Notes under the pieces: model-generated | The model's input: only the letters and a program-made list of their open reading frames with translations | What the model was told of the DNA's origin: nothing | Database searches by the model: none | Part shown: positions 1 to 7,980 of the stretch, piece by piece | Layout of the letters: each line of letters begins with the position of its first letter | How positions within the stretch are numbered: the first letter of the stretch is position 1 | Program-made: the position numbers and the translations under genes | Source of the DNA: Blastococcus sp. Marseille-P5729 | GTDB lineage: Bacteria; Actinomycetota; Actinomycetes; Mycobacteriales; Antricoccaceae | Length of the DNA: 64,000 bases | Direction: 5' to 3' | Assembly (NCBI RefSeq): GCF_900292035.1 | Contig: NZ_OMPO01000001.1 | Coordinates: 565,192-629,191 of the forward strand

Positions 1-220
1 GGCGCCGCGCGATCGGCTCGTCGTCGGCCTCGTGCGCGTCGTCGGCCTCGTGATAGGCCGGCTCGTCGTCGTAGTCGTAACGATCCTCGCGGCGGCCGCG
101 GAGGTCGCGGTCGTCCTCATAGGAGCGTGCCCGGGCAGCCGACCCGTGGGTCTCGAGCTCGCGCTCGTCATCCTCGACCAGGCCGAGGTAGACACCCATC
201 TTTCGCATGGCACCAGTCAC
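1..220 (-). CDS. sepF: Cell division protein SepF (N-terminal part, cut by window edge)
   Basis: Only the first 73 codons lie in the window; the conserved C-terminal SepF domain is off the left edge. The translation begins MTGAMRKMGVYLGLVEDDE, matching the membrane-binding N-terminal helix of actinobacterial SepF, followed by an acidic, Arg/Tyr/Asp-rich linker. SepF tethers FtsZ filaments to the membrane at the division site. I chose the GTG at 220 because an AAGAAGG-type ribosome site lies 8 bases upstream and Streptomyces SepF has the same MxGAMRKM beginning; ATG codons at 208 and 199 are alternatives. It is the last visible gene of the ftsZ-pgeF-yggS-sepF run, 68 bases after the yggS-family gene. 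Confidence 0.9.
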   Translation of the reverse strand, partial: MTGAMRKMGVYLGLVEDDERELETHGSAARARSYEDDRDLRGRREDRYDYDDEPAYHEADDAHEADDEPIARR

Positions 221-288
221 TCAGGACACCTTCTTCGCATCGTTAGCGGGTGCGGCGCGGACGCCGCAGGGGTCAGCTTCTGCTCGCT

Positions 289-1053
289 TTAGGCTAGTTG
301 CCGCTCTCCGAAGAGTGCGGTTCCGACACGCACGTGCGTGGCCCCATTCGCGACGGCTGCGGGAAAGTCGCCGGTCATGCCCGCGGAGATGATGTCGGCG
401 GCGGGGTGATCCAGACGCAGCTGCATGCTCAGCTCGGCCAGCCGGGCGAAGCATTCGCCCGGGTCGTGATCGAGCGGGGCGATAGCCATCAGCCCGGCGA
501 CCCGCAGCTCGTCGTGCTCGGCGACCCGCGCGGCCAGCTGCGACATCTCCAGCGGGTGGACTCCCCCGCGCGAGGCGGTCGAGTCGTGCTCCTCGCGGGG
601 CGCCGCGGGGTCGAGGTTGACCTGCAGCAGCACCGGGAGCGGGGTGGCTGCGGACCAGCGGTCGGAGCCCGTCGCCGCCTTGGCGACCGCCTCGGCGACC
701 GCCACCCGGTCGATCGAGTGCACCATGTCCGCGGCAGCGACGACCTGTTTGGCCTTGTTGCGCTGCAACCGGCCGATGAAGTGCCAGCGCGCCCGCGCAG
801 CCAGCCCGGGATCGAGCTGTTCGACGCCGTCGCGTTTGGCGATCAGGTCCTGCGGGCGGTTCTCGCCGAGCTCGAGCAGGCCGCTGCGCAGCGCCTGCAG
901 CGCGTACTCGGGCGGGTGGTTCTTCGTGACCGCGATCAGCGCCACTTCGCTCGGCTCACGCCCGGCCTGCACGCACGCGGCATCCAGGCGCGCGCGGAAT
1001 GCCGCGATCCGCTCGTCGATCGCACCGAGCTCTTGCTCGCTGACCTCGCTCAT
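289..1053 (-). CDS. YggS/PLPBP family pyridoxal-phosphate homeostasis protein
   Basis: A 254-aa single-domain fold-type III PLP-binding protein. The lysine expected to hold the cofactor is Lys44 in AVTKN; ELGENRPQ and the WHFIGRLQRNK stretch are family hallmarks. These proteins buffer PLP and affect amino-acid balance rather than having a known catalytic reaction. The gene overlaps pgeF by four bases (ATGA at 1050-1053) and precedes sepF, the usual actinobacterial position between ftsZ and sepF, so it is translated with the division genes. Confidence 0.95.
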   Translation of the reverse strand: MSEVSEQELGAIDERIAAFRARLDAACVQAGREPSEVALIAVTKNHPPEYALQALRSGLLELGENRPQDLIAKRDGVEQLDPGLAARARWHFIGRLQRNKAKQVVAAADMVHSIDRVAVAEAVAKAATGSDRWSAATPLPVLLQVNLDPAAPREEHDSTASRGGVHPLEMSQLAARVAEHDELRVAGLMAIAPLDHDPGECFARLAELSMQLRLDHPAADIISAGMTGDFPAAVANGATHVRVGTALFGERQLA

Positions 1054-1787
1054 GCCGGCTCCTCGATCCAGATGACGGCGACCTGACGCCCGGTGCGCCC
1101 ATCACGACGGTAGCTGTACAGGCTCGGCTCCTCGGCGGTACAGCGGGGATCGACCTGCACGCGGTGTACGCCAAGCGCCGCCAGCTGGGCACGGAGGCCG
1201 GCCCGGAGGTCCAGGCCCGACGTGCCCTGACGGGTGCGGACGGCGCTTCCCGGCGCGACCTGCTCGACGTCGGCCTGCATCGCCGGCGGCACCTCGTAGC
1301 AGCCCCCGCAGATGGCCGGGCCGAGCAGCGCCTCGATCCGCTCGGGCTGCGCCCCCAGCTCTGCCATCTGTTCGACGGTCGCCCGGGCGATGTCCAGCCG
1401 AACCCCCTGCCGGCCGGCGTGCGCGGCGCCGACCACCCCCGCAGCGTCGTCCCACATCAGCAGCGGGACGCAGTCGGCGGTCAGGATGCTCAGCCCAAGG
1501 CCTGGCGTGCTGCTCACGAGCGCGTCGCTCATCGGCGCCGGCTGCTCGACGGGCTCGTCGACCACCTGCACGCCGCGTCCGTGCACCTGCTCCATCCACA
1601 CCAGCCGCGGTGCGCCGAGCCCGATCGCCGCGCCCAGGCGGTCCCGGTTGCGGCGGACCGCGTCGGGGTCGTCGCCGACGTGGTCACCGAGGTTGAAGGC
1701 GTCGTACGGCGCGGCGCTGACGCCTCCCTGTCGAGTCGACAGCACCCGCCGGATGCGGCGGGTGCTGTCGGCCTGTTGCTCGCTCAT
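1050..1787 (-). CDS. pgeF: Peptidoglycan editing factor PgeF (YfiH/DUF152, purine nucleoside phosphorylase-like)
   Basis: A 245-aa DUF152/YfiH protein. The metal-site residues expected for the family are visible: His69 in EQVHG, Cys106 in TADCVP and His123 in AAHAGR, plus a late GPAICGGCYEV segment. Family members have been reported both as purine nucleoside phosphorylase/laccase-like enzymes and as editing factors that remove L-Ser from cell-wall precursors. It starts 10 bases after the ftsZ stop codon. Codons 6-17 form a long perfect inverted repeat (see separate entry). Confidence 0.93.
   Translation of the reverse strand: MSEQQADSTRRIRRVLSTRQGGVSAAPYDAFNLGDHVGDDPDAVRRNRDRLGAAIGLGAPRLVWMEQVHGRGVQVVDEPVEQPAPMSDALVSSTPGLGLSILTADCVPLLMWDDAAGVVGAAHAGRQGVRLDIARATVEQMAELGAQPERIEALLGPAICGGCYEVPPAMQADVEQVAPGSAVRTRQGTSGLDLRAGLRAQLAALGVHRVQVDPRCTAEEPSLYSYRRDGRTGRQVAVIWIEEPA
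1737..1770 (-). terminator. Strong hairpin just after ftsZ, inside the start of pgeF
   Basis: A perfect 14-bp inverted repeat (1737-1750 and 1757-1770) with a 6-base loop, starting 27 bases past the ftsZ stop codon. No T-run follows, so it could be a transcript end or RNA-stability element for ftsZ rather than a classical terminator. It is coding sequence of pgeF. Confidence 0.4.
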
Positions 1788-1797
1788 GCGGCGCAGG

Positions 1798-3150
1798 CTA
1801 GTCCTTCATGAAGTCGGGGATGTCGAGCTCGTCATCGAACTCGTCCATCGGCAGCGGCCGGCGGCTGGTCGGGCGGGCAGCCGGGCCCGAGTGCGACATC
1901 GCCTCCTGCGGAACCGGCGGCCGTGCGGGCACCTCGCGCCGGCCGTTGTCGCGGACGGGTGCGGCGCCGCGCTGCTCGCGCGGGTCGCGATCGCCGTTGG
2001 CCGGCGGGCTGATCCGGACCCCGCCGAGCGGACGGTCCGCGGGCTGACGCTCGCCGCCACCCTGCGGACGATCCCCCTGGGGACGCGCGCTGGGCCGGGA
2101 CGCCGCGGCCGAGGCCGGCAGCCCACCGCCCTGCCCGGGCCCGCCCTGCTGGGTGCCGATCGCGTTCGCGCGACCCGAGATCGCGCCCGGCTTGACGGCG
2201 GAGACGGGCTCCTCCTCGAACCCGGCGGCGATCACCGTGATGCGCACCTCGTCGCCGAGCGCGTCGTCGATCACGGCGCCGAAGATGATGTTCGCATCAG
2301 GGTGGGCGGCGTCCGCGATGATCGTCGCGGCCTCGTTGACCTCGAACAGGCCGAGGTCGCTGCCGCCGCACATCGAGAGGATGACGCCCTGGGCGCCGTC
2401 CATCGAGGCCTCCAGCAGCGGGCTGGCGATCGCCTGCTGGGCCGCGGTGACGGCCCGGTTCTCGCCGCGCGCCGAGCCGATGCCCATCAGCGCCGAACCC
2501 GCCCCGGACATGACCGACTTGACGTCGGCGAAGTCGAGGTTGATCAGACCGGGGGTGGTGATGAGGTCGGTGATGCCCTGCACACCCTGCAGCAGCACCT
2601 GGTCGGCCAGCCGGAAGGCGTCCATCATCGAGATGTTCCGGTCGCCCAGCTGCAGCAGCCGCTCGTTCGGAATCACGATGAGCGTGTCGCACTCGTTGCG
2701 CAGCTCCTGGATGCCGGCCTCGGCCTGGGTGGAGCGGCGCTTGCCCTCGAAGGTGAACGGGCGGGTGACCACACCGATGGTCAGCGCGCCGAGCTTGCGG
2801 GCGATGCTGGCGACGACCGGGGCGCCGCCGGTGCCGGTGCCGCCGCCCTCGCCAGCGGTCACGAAGACCATGTCGGAGCCCTTGAGGACCTCCTCGATCT
2901 CCTCGCGGTGGTCCTCGGCGGCGGTGCGGCCGACCTCGGGGTTAGCGCCGGCGCCGAGCCCCTTGGTGGCCTCGCGGCCGACGTCGAGCTTGACGTCGGC
3001 GTCCGACATCAGCAGCGCCTGGGCGTCGGTGTTGATCGCGATGAACTCGACCCCTTTGAGGCCGACCTCGATCATGCGGTTGACGGCGTTCACGCCGCCG
3101 CCGCCGACACCGACGACCTTGATGACGGCGAGGTAGTTAGGGGAGGTCAT
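1798..3150 (-). CDS. ftsZ: Cell division protein FtsZ
   Basis: A 450-aa tubulin-like GTPase that forms the Z ring. The GTP-binding glycine loop GGGTGTG is at residues 102-108, and the catalytic T7 loop has NLDFADV near residue 205. A long Pro/Arg/Gly/Gln-rich linker of about 120 residues ends in the conserved tail [11 protein letters not shown], the binding site for SepF and other partners. A GAAGGAAGG ribosome site stands before the ATG at 3150. A 212-base gap upstream, with a promoter-like region, separates it from the AhpD-like gene, so ftsZ probably has its own promoter. Confidence 0.98.
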   Translation of the reverse strand: MTSPNYLAVIKVVGVGGGGVNAVNRMIEVGLKGVEFIAINTDAQALLMSDADVKLDVGREATKGLGAGANPEVGRTAAEDHREEIEEVLKGSDMVFVTAGEGGGTGTGGAPVVASIARKLGALTIGVVTRPFTFEGKRRSTQAEAGIQELRNECDTLIVIPNERLLQLGDRNISMMDAFRLADQVLLQGVQGITDLITTPGLINLDFADVKSVMSGAGSALMGIGSARGENRAVTAAQQAIASPLLEASMDGAQGVILSMCGGSDLGLFEVNEAATIIADAAHPDANIIFGAVIDDALGDEVRITVIAAGFEEEPVSAVKPGAISGRANAIGTQQGGPGQGGGLPASAAASRPSARPQGDRPQGGGERQPADRPLGGVRISPPANGDRDPREQRGAAPVRDNGRREVPARPPVPQEAMSHSGPAARPTSRRPLPMDEFDDELDIPDFMKD

Positions 3151-3237
3151 CGCGACCTTCCTTCCTGCGTTGAGTGCGTGCGTTCCATGGCCTGCCTAGC
3201 GCCCGGCGACGGCCCCCTTCCCCAGGAACCAACCGTC

Positions 3238-3282
3238 AACCTCAGGTAGAGGTTTATAGTTATGTCAACCTGGCGCTGTCTA
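3238..3282 (-). promoter_or_regulatory. ftsZ upstream region: candidate promoter and 6-bp inverted repeat
   Basis: On the minus strand TAGACA (3277-3282) and TATAAA (3253-3258) are spaced by 18 bases. TTGACA (3263-3268) lies between them. A perfect inverted repeat AACCTC-5-GAGGTT covers 3238-3254 and overlaps the downstream end of the -10 box, as an operator would. The region is notably AT-richer than its surroundings. The boxes are read by eye. Confidence 0.45.
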
Positions 3283-3362
3283 GAAAGGTAGGTCAGCACC
3301 CCCGTGGATCGTGGGACGACACGCCCCGACACGCCCGATTCACGGTCGCGGAATTCGGCGGG

Positions 3363-3962
3363 CTACTTCTGCTTCGGTTCGCGGCCCATGGTGAAGAACT
3401 CGGCGTTGGGCTGCAGGCCGGACCAGTGCGCCAGCCGGTTGCTCATCGCGAAGAAGGCGACGATCGCGCCGACGTCGGCGACGTCCTCGTCGGACAGCCC
3501 GGCATCGCGCAGCCGCTGCTGGTCCTCGTCGGTGACCTGCGCCGGGGTCACCGCGAGCTTCACGGCTACCTCGATGACGACCTTCATGCGGTCATCGAGA
3601 TCTGCCTTGCGCCAGTCGATGGCCAGCTGGTCGGCGATGTAGGGGTTCTTGGCGCGGATCCGGGCGATCGCGCCGTGCGCGATCACGCAGTAGAGGCAGT
3701 CGTTCTGGGCGCTGGTGGCCACCACGATCAGCTCGCGGTCGGCCTTGCTCAGCCCAGGGGTCTGCCGGTCGATCAAGGAGTCGTGCATCTGCATGAAGGC
3801 CCGCCACTCCTCGGGGCGGGCTGCGATGGCCCGGAAGACGTTCGGGGTGAAGCCGGACTTCTCGGTGACGTCCTTGATCTTCTCCTGGATGTCGTCGGGG
3901 AAGTCCTCGACGGCGGGGATCAGCGCACGGGTGGCGATCGTGGGGTCGTTGTGCAGTGCCAT
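3363..3962 (-). CDS. AhpD-like peroxidase-related protein (carboxymuconolactone decarboxylase fold)
   Basis: A 199-aa protein of the CMD/AhpD superfamily, closest to the uncharacterised peroxidase-related branch. The redox motif CLYCVIAHG gives Cys89, Cys92 and His96, the thiol pair and proton-relay histidine of AhpD-type alkylhydroperoxidases. Expected role: reducing organic peroxides through a dithiol cycle, partner unknown. I chose the ATG at 3962, preceded by AGGAG; longer frames upstream are low-complexity. It lies between a nitroreductase-like gene and ftsZ, inside the division cluster, where such a gene is not normally found. Confidence 0.85.
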   Translation of the reverse strand: MALHNDPTIATRALIPAVEDFPDDIQEKIKDVTEKSGFTPNVFRAIAARPEEWRAFMQMHDSLIDRQTPGLSKADRELIVVATSAQNDCLYCVIAHGAIARIRAKNPYIADQLAIDWRKADLDDRMKVVIEVAVKLAVTPAQVTDEDQQRLRDAGLSDEDVADVGAIVAFFAMSNRLAHWSGLQPNAEFFTMGREPKQK

Positions 3963-4003
3963 GGCAGCTCCTGGGGGTGAGATGGGGCGGGGAGCCGACG
4001 GGA

Positions 4004-4600
4004 CTAGCTCCCCCACTGCCCCATGTGTACCACCTCGGCGTGCGGACGACGACCGCGTCTCAGCGAGGGGGACCTGTGGTCGCGCTCGGGAGCTGGGTGG
4101 CCCACCGCCACCACCCCGACCGGCGACCAGTCCGTGGGGACGCCGAGCGCGGCGCGGACTGTCTCGACCCGCGCGGGTGGCACCCCGAAGAAGCACGCGC
4201 CGAGCTGCTCGTCGACGGCGGTCTGCAGGATCAGCAGCGCGCCCATCCCTCCGTCGACATACCAGTACGGCGCGCTGAACGGGTCGGCCTCGCTCTTGTC
4301 GGCCTCGGCGTAGCGCTCGCGATAGATCGGCTCACTGCACCAGCAGGTGATCAGCAGCGGCGCCTCCCGCATCCGGAGCAACCAGTCGTTGGCACGCCGC
4401 GCGCCTGCGGCCGCGGCCCAGAAGCGGTCCCGGTCGGCAGCGGACTCCAGGACGACGTACGCCGCGCCCTGCGCGAAGCCCGCGCTCGGGGCGCGCCGTG
4501 CGTTCTGCAGCAGCCGATCGCGCACCTCGGGCGGCACGGGGCGCCCCGGCTGGTAGGCGCGGATCATCCGTCGCCGCTCGACCACGCGCTGGAAGTCCAT
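4004..4600 (-). CDS. Nitroreductase family protein
   Basis: A 198-aa protein of the FMN-dependent nitroreductase superfamily. The start MDFQRVVERRRMIRAY matches the usual first helix with the Arg-rich FMN-phosphate contact, RRAPSAGF is the standard cofactor loop, and LGVPTDWSPVGVVAVGHP is the typical C-terminal Gly/Pro strand. It would oxidise NAD(P)H and reduce nitro, quinone or related acceptors; the substrate cannot be told. Its ATG abuts the ftsQ stop codon with no gap, so it is co-transcribed with ftsQ. The last 25 residues are Arg/His-rich and less conserved in look. Confidence 0.88.
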   Translation of the reverse strand: MDFQRVVERRRMIRAYQPGRPVPPEVRDRLLQNARRAPSAGFAQGAAYVVLESAADRDRFWAAAAGARRANDWLLRMREAPLLITCWCSEPIYRERYAEADKSEADPFSAPYWYVDGGMGALLILQTAVDEQLGACFFGVPPARVETVRAALGVPTDWSPVGVVAVGHPAPERDHRSPSLRRGRRPHAEVVHMGQWGS

Positions 4601-5473
4601 CTACGAGATGACGATCGCGCCGGGGCTGGAGATGTCGAACACGCTGCCGCTGTGGGTCAGCACGCCGGGCAGCATGGTCAGCTTGTCGTTCATCTGCGAC
4701 GAGTCGCCCCAGATCACCTCGCGGCCGTCCTGCAGGGTGAGCGTCACCTGGGCCGCGGACGGCGCGCTCACCGACGCGACCAGCTCGCGAGTCGCGTCGT
4801 CGAGCCCGGCGATCACCGCCACCGCCTCGCGGGTGGCGTGATCGTCCGGCGAGGGGTCGTCGATCACGAGCGGTAGCAGGCCCTCGGCGGACTCGCCGAC
4901 GGCGGAGGCCTCGGCGTACGGCACGCCCTCAACGTCGATCACCCAGGACTCACCGTCGAGCTCCACCGTCGCGACCGGGCTGCGTTCGGTGATCCGGACG
5001 ACGAGGGTGCTGGGTAGTGACCTGCTGACGGTGGCCTCGGCGACCGGCGCGAGCTGCTGCACCCGTTCGGCGGCGGCGTCCGTGTCCGCGGTCAGCAGCG
5101 CGTCGTCCGGTCCGAGGCCGATCGCCTCACGGACCTCCTGCTCGCTCACCAGGGCCGACCCGGAGACCTGGACGTCGCGGACGCCGAACATGCTCGAGGC
5201 CAGCAGCAGCCACCCGGCCACGACCGCGACGACGAGAGCGAGAGCGCTCCACACGGCCCAACGCGGGAATCCCGGGTTCAGCGGCGACTTCCCGCCTAGG
5301 ACCCGGCGGGTCGTGACCGCACGAGGCTCCCCGGACGACCTGCGGGCTGGTGGCGTGCGCCGGGTGGGCCGGTCCTTGGGGCGGACGGCCGAGGAGCCCT
5401 TGGGCTTGGCCGTCGACCGCTTCGGCGCGGCGCTGCGGCCCTTGGACTTCGCGGTCGAGCGGGTGCTAGCCAT
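4601..5473 (-). CDS. ftsQ: Cell division protein FtsQ
   Basis: A 290-aa bitopic divisome protein linking the early ring to the FtsL/FtsB/FtsW/FtsI synthase. The N-terminal 70 residues are very basic (Lys/Arg/Ser/Pro), followed by a membrane helix at about 73-92, a POTRA domain starting FGVRDVQVSGSALVSEQEV (about 97-165) and the FtsQ/DivIB domain. It overlaps the end of murC by 8 bases and runs directly into the nitroreductase gene instead of ftsZ. Confidence 0.95.
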   Translation of the reverse strand: MASTRSTAKSKGRSAAPKRSTAKPKGSSAVRPKDRPTRRTPPARRSSGEPRAVTTRRVLGGKSPLNPGFPRWAVWSALALVVAVVAGWLLLASSMFGVRDVQVSGSALVSEQEVREAIGLGPDDALLTADTDAAAERVQQLAPVAEATVSRSLPSTLVVRITERSPVATVELDGESWVIDVEGVPYAEASAVGESAEGLLPLVIDDPSPDDHATREAVAVIAGLDDATRELVASVSAPSAAQVTLTLQDGREVIWGDSSQMNDKLTMLPGVLTHSGSVFDISSPGAIVIS

Positions 5474-6899
5474 CCTGGCTCCGCAGCAGCTCGACGACGC
5501 GCGGCCCCACCTCCGTCACGTCACCGGCCCCGACGGTCACCACCAGATCGCCGGGCCGGGCGAGCTCGGCTAGCGCGGGCGCGGCATCGTCCCAGACGGG
5601 CAGGAACCGGACCGGGGCGGCGACCTGGCGGGCGATGCTGTCACCGGTCACGCCTGGGAAGTCGGCGGCGCTCTCGCGCGCCGGGTAGACGTCCATGAGC
5701 AGCACGTGGTCGGCCAGGCTGAGCGCTGCTGCGAACTGGTCGGCGAAGACCTGGGTGCGGGAGAACAGGTGCGGCTGGAAGCACACGATCAGCCGCCCGT
5801 CCCCGGCGACCTCCCGGGCGGCGAGCAGCTGGGCGCGGACCTCGGTCGGGTGGTGCGCATAGTCGTCGTACACGCGCACACCGGCGGCCTCGCCCACGAG
5901 GTCCATGCGCCGCGCGACGCCCGTGTAGTCGCGCAGCCCGTCGGCGGCGCACTGCGGGTCCAGGCCGAGCGCGATGCACGCGGCCAGCACGCTCGCAGAG
6001 TTCAGCGCCATGTGGTGCCCGGGCGCGGCGACGCGCACCCGCAGTCCGTCCAGGCCCAGCCCGTTCGCCGCGTATGCCGTCCCGGTCGCGCTCACCGCCA
6101 GCTCGCTCAGCCGCAGGTCGGCGTCCGGGCGCTCGCCGTACGAGATGGCGCGGACGCCGTGCTCGCGGGCGGTGGTCAGCAGGCTCGCGGCGTGCTCGTC
6201 GTCCGCGCAAGCCACCAGCGCGCCGCCCGGAGTGATGGTGCGTACGAAGTCGTGGAAGGCGGCAAGGACGGTCTGGAAGTCGCCGTAGTTGTCGAGGTGG
6301 TCCGGCTCGACGTTGGTGACGATGGCGATGTGCGGCCGGAACAGCAGGAACGAGCCGTCGCTCTCGTCGGCCTCCACGGCGAACGCCTCGCCGGTGCCCA
6401 GGTGGGCGTTCCTGCCGGTAGCGTGCAGGTCGCCGCCGATCGCGTATGACGGGTCCGCGCCGCAGGCGTCGATCGCGGCCACGAGCATCGACGTGGTGGA
6501 GGTCTTGCCGTGCGCTCCGGCGACCGCCACCGGCTTCTTGCCGGCCATCACCGCAGCCAGCGCCTCCGCGCGCGGGATGACCAGCAGGCCGCGCGCGAGC
6601 GCGGCGGCGAGCTCGGGGTTCGTGGGCTTGATCGCCGAGGAGACCACCACGGTCTGCGCATCGCCCAGCGCGTCGGCGGAGTGCCCTACCTGCACCCGGG
6701 CACCGGCGGCCTGCAGGCCGCGCACGGCCGCGGAGTCCTTCGCGTCGCTGCCGGACACGACGATTCCCTCCTGCAGCATGATCCGTGCGATGCCGCTCAT
6801 CCCGGCGCCGCCGATGCCGATGAAGTGCACGGCGCCGAGCTCGGCGGCAGCGAGCCGGCGGTCCGGGTCGGCGTACGCCGGTAGCACCCGCCTAGTCAT
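5466..6899 (-). CDS. murC: UDP-N-acetylmuramate--L-alanine ligase MurC
   Basis: A 477-aa cytoplasmic Mur ligase that adds L-Ala to UDP-MurNAc. The N-terminal Rossmann motif GIGGAGMSGIA and the ATP loop GAHGKTST are clear, followed by the central domain with DHLDNYG and the C-terminal domain with DDYAHHPTE. I placed the start at the ATG at 6899 (MTRRVLPAYAD), which overlaps the murG stop by 8 bases; the longer frame is a shadow of murG. Confidence 0.96.
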   Translation of the reverse strand: MTRRVLPAYADPDRRLAAAELGAVHFIGIGGAGMSGIARIMLQEGIVVSGSDAKDSAAVRGLQAAGARVQVGHSADALGDAQTVVVSSAIKPTNPELAAALARGLLVIPRAEALAAVMAGKKPVAVAGAHGKTSTTSMLVAAIDACGADPSYAIGGDLHATGRNAHLGTGEAFAVEADESDGSFLLFRPHIAIVTNVEPDHLDNYGDFQTVLAAFHDFVRTITPGGALVACADDEHAASLLTTAREHGVRAISYGERPDADLRLSELAVSATGTAYAANGLGLDGLRVRVAAPGHHMALNSASVLAACIALGLDPQCAADGLRDYTGVARRMDLVGEAAGVRVYDDYAHHPTEVRAQLLAAREVAGDGRLIVCFQPHLFSRTQVFADQFAAALSLADHVLLMDVYPARESAADFPGVTGDSIARQVAAPVRFLPVWDDAAPALAELARPGDLVVTVGAGDVTEVGPRVVELLRSQDG

Positions 6900-7980
6900 G
6901 TCGGGCGACCTCCAGCACCTTGGCGGCCAGGACATCGGCGGCCTGCGCGTGCCCGGCCGAGCGGGCCGCGCCGGCCATCTGGTCGAGGCGGGCACGATCC
7001 TGCAGGAGCGGGATCAGCCGCTCGGCGACGTAGTCGCCGGTCAGCTGGGCATCGTCCACCAGCAGCCCGCCCCCGGCCTGCACCACCGGCTCGGCGTTGA
7101 GCCGCTGCTCGCCGTTGCCGTGCGGCAACGGGACATAGACCGCGGGGAGCCCGACAGCGGACACCTCGGCGACGGTCCCCATGCCCGCGCGGCACAGGAC
7201 GAGGTCGGCGACGGAGTAGGCGAGGTCCATGCGGTCGATGTACGGCAGCGCGACGTACGCCGGACCGTCGGTGTGGACGATCGCCTCGATCGTGTTCTTC
7301 CTGCCGTACGAGTGCAGCACCTGGACGCCGGCCTGGTGCAGCCGGTCTGCGGCCGCTGTCAGGGCGTTGTTGAGGGTTCGGGCGCCCTGCGAGCCGCCGT
7401 ACACCAGCAGGGTCGGGTAACCCTCGCGCAGGCCGAAGTGCTGCAGACCCTCGGCGCGCAGTGCCGACCGGTCGAGCCGCTGCAGCGCGGCGCGGATCGG
7501 CATGCCGACGATGGTCGCGTCCGCGAGGCCGTTGGTCTTGGCCGCGGTCCCCACGAACGCCGCCCAGCGCGCGCCGATCTTGTTGGCGATGCCGGCGGTC
7601 GCGTTGGCCTCGTGGACGACGACGGGGACCTTCCGGCTTCGGGCGGCCAGGTAGGACGGCAGCGAGGCGTAGCCGCCGAAGCCGACGACGGCGACCGCGT
7701 CGGTCTCGCGCAGGATCGCCTTGGCCTGACGGACCGCGGTGCGCAGCCGGAAGGGTAACCGCAGCAGGTCGGCCGAGGGCTTGCGCGGCAGCGGTACGGC
7801 GGCCACGGTGCGCAGGGTGAACCCGCGTTCGGGGACCAGTGTCGTCTCCAGCCCGCCCTCGGACCCGATGCACGTGATCCCGATACCGGGCTCGGCCTGC
7901 TGCAGCGCGGCGGCGGTGGCGAGCATGGGCTCGATGTGGCCGGCGGTTCCTCCACCGGTGAGCACGATGTGGCGGCTCAT
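6892..7980 (-). CDS. murG: MurG: undecaprenyldiphospho-muramoylpentapeptide beta-N-acetylglucosaminyltransferase
   Basis: A 362-aa GT28 glycosyltransferase that adds GlcNAc to lipid I, giving lipid II on the inner membrane face. Family motifs: GGTAGHI near the start, HEANATAG, VYGGSQGA opening the nucleotide-sugar domain, and the CRAGMGTVAE and PHGNGEQRLNAE donor-site segments. The start overlaps ftsW by the four bases ATGA (7977-7980). Confidence 0.97.
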   Translation of the reverse strand: MSRHIVLTGGGTAGHIEPMLATAAALQQAEPGIGITCIGSEGGLETTLVPERGFTLRTVAAVPLPRKPSADLLRLPFRLRTAVRQAKAILRETDAVAVVGFGGYASLPSYLAARSRKVPVVVHEANATAGIANKIGARWAAFVGTAAKTNGLADATIVGMPIRAALQRLDRSALRAEGLQHFGLREGYPTLLVYGGSQGARTLNNALTAAADRLHQAGVQVLHSYGRKNTIEAIVHTDGPAYVALPYIDRMDLAYSVADLVLCRAGMGTVAEVSAVGLPAVYVPLPHGNGEQRLNAEPVVQAGGGLLVDDAQLTGDYVAERLIPLLQDRARLDQMAGAARSAGHAQAADVLAAKVLEVARHD

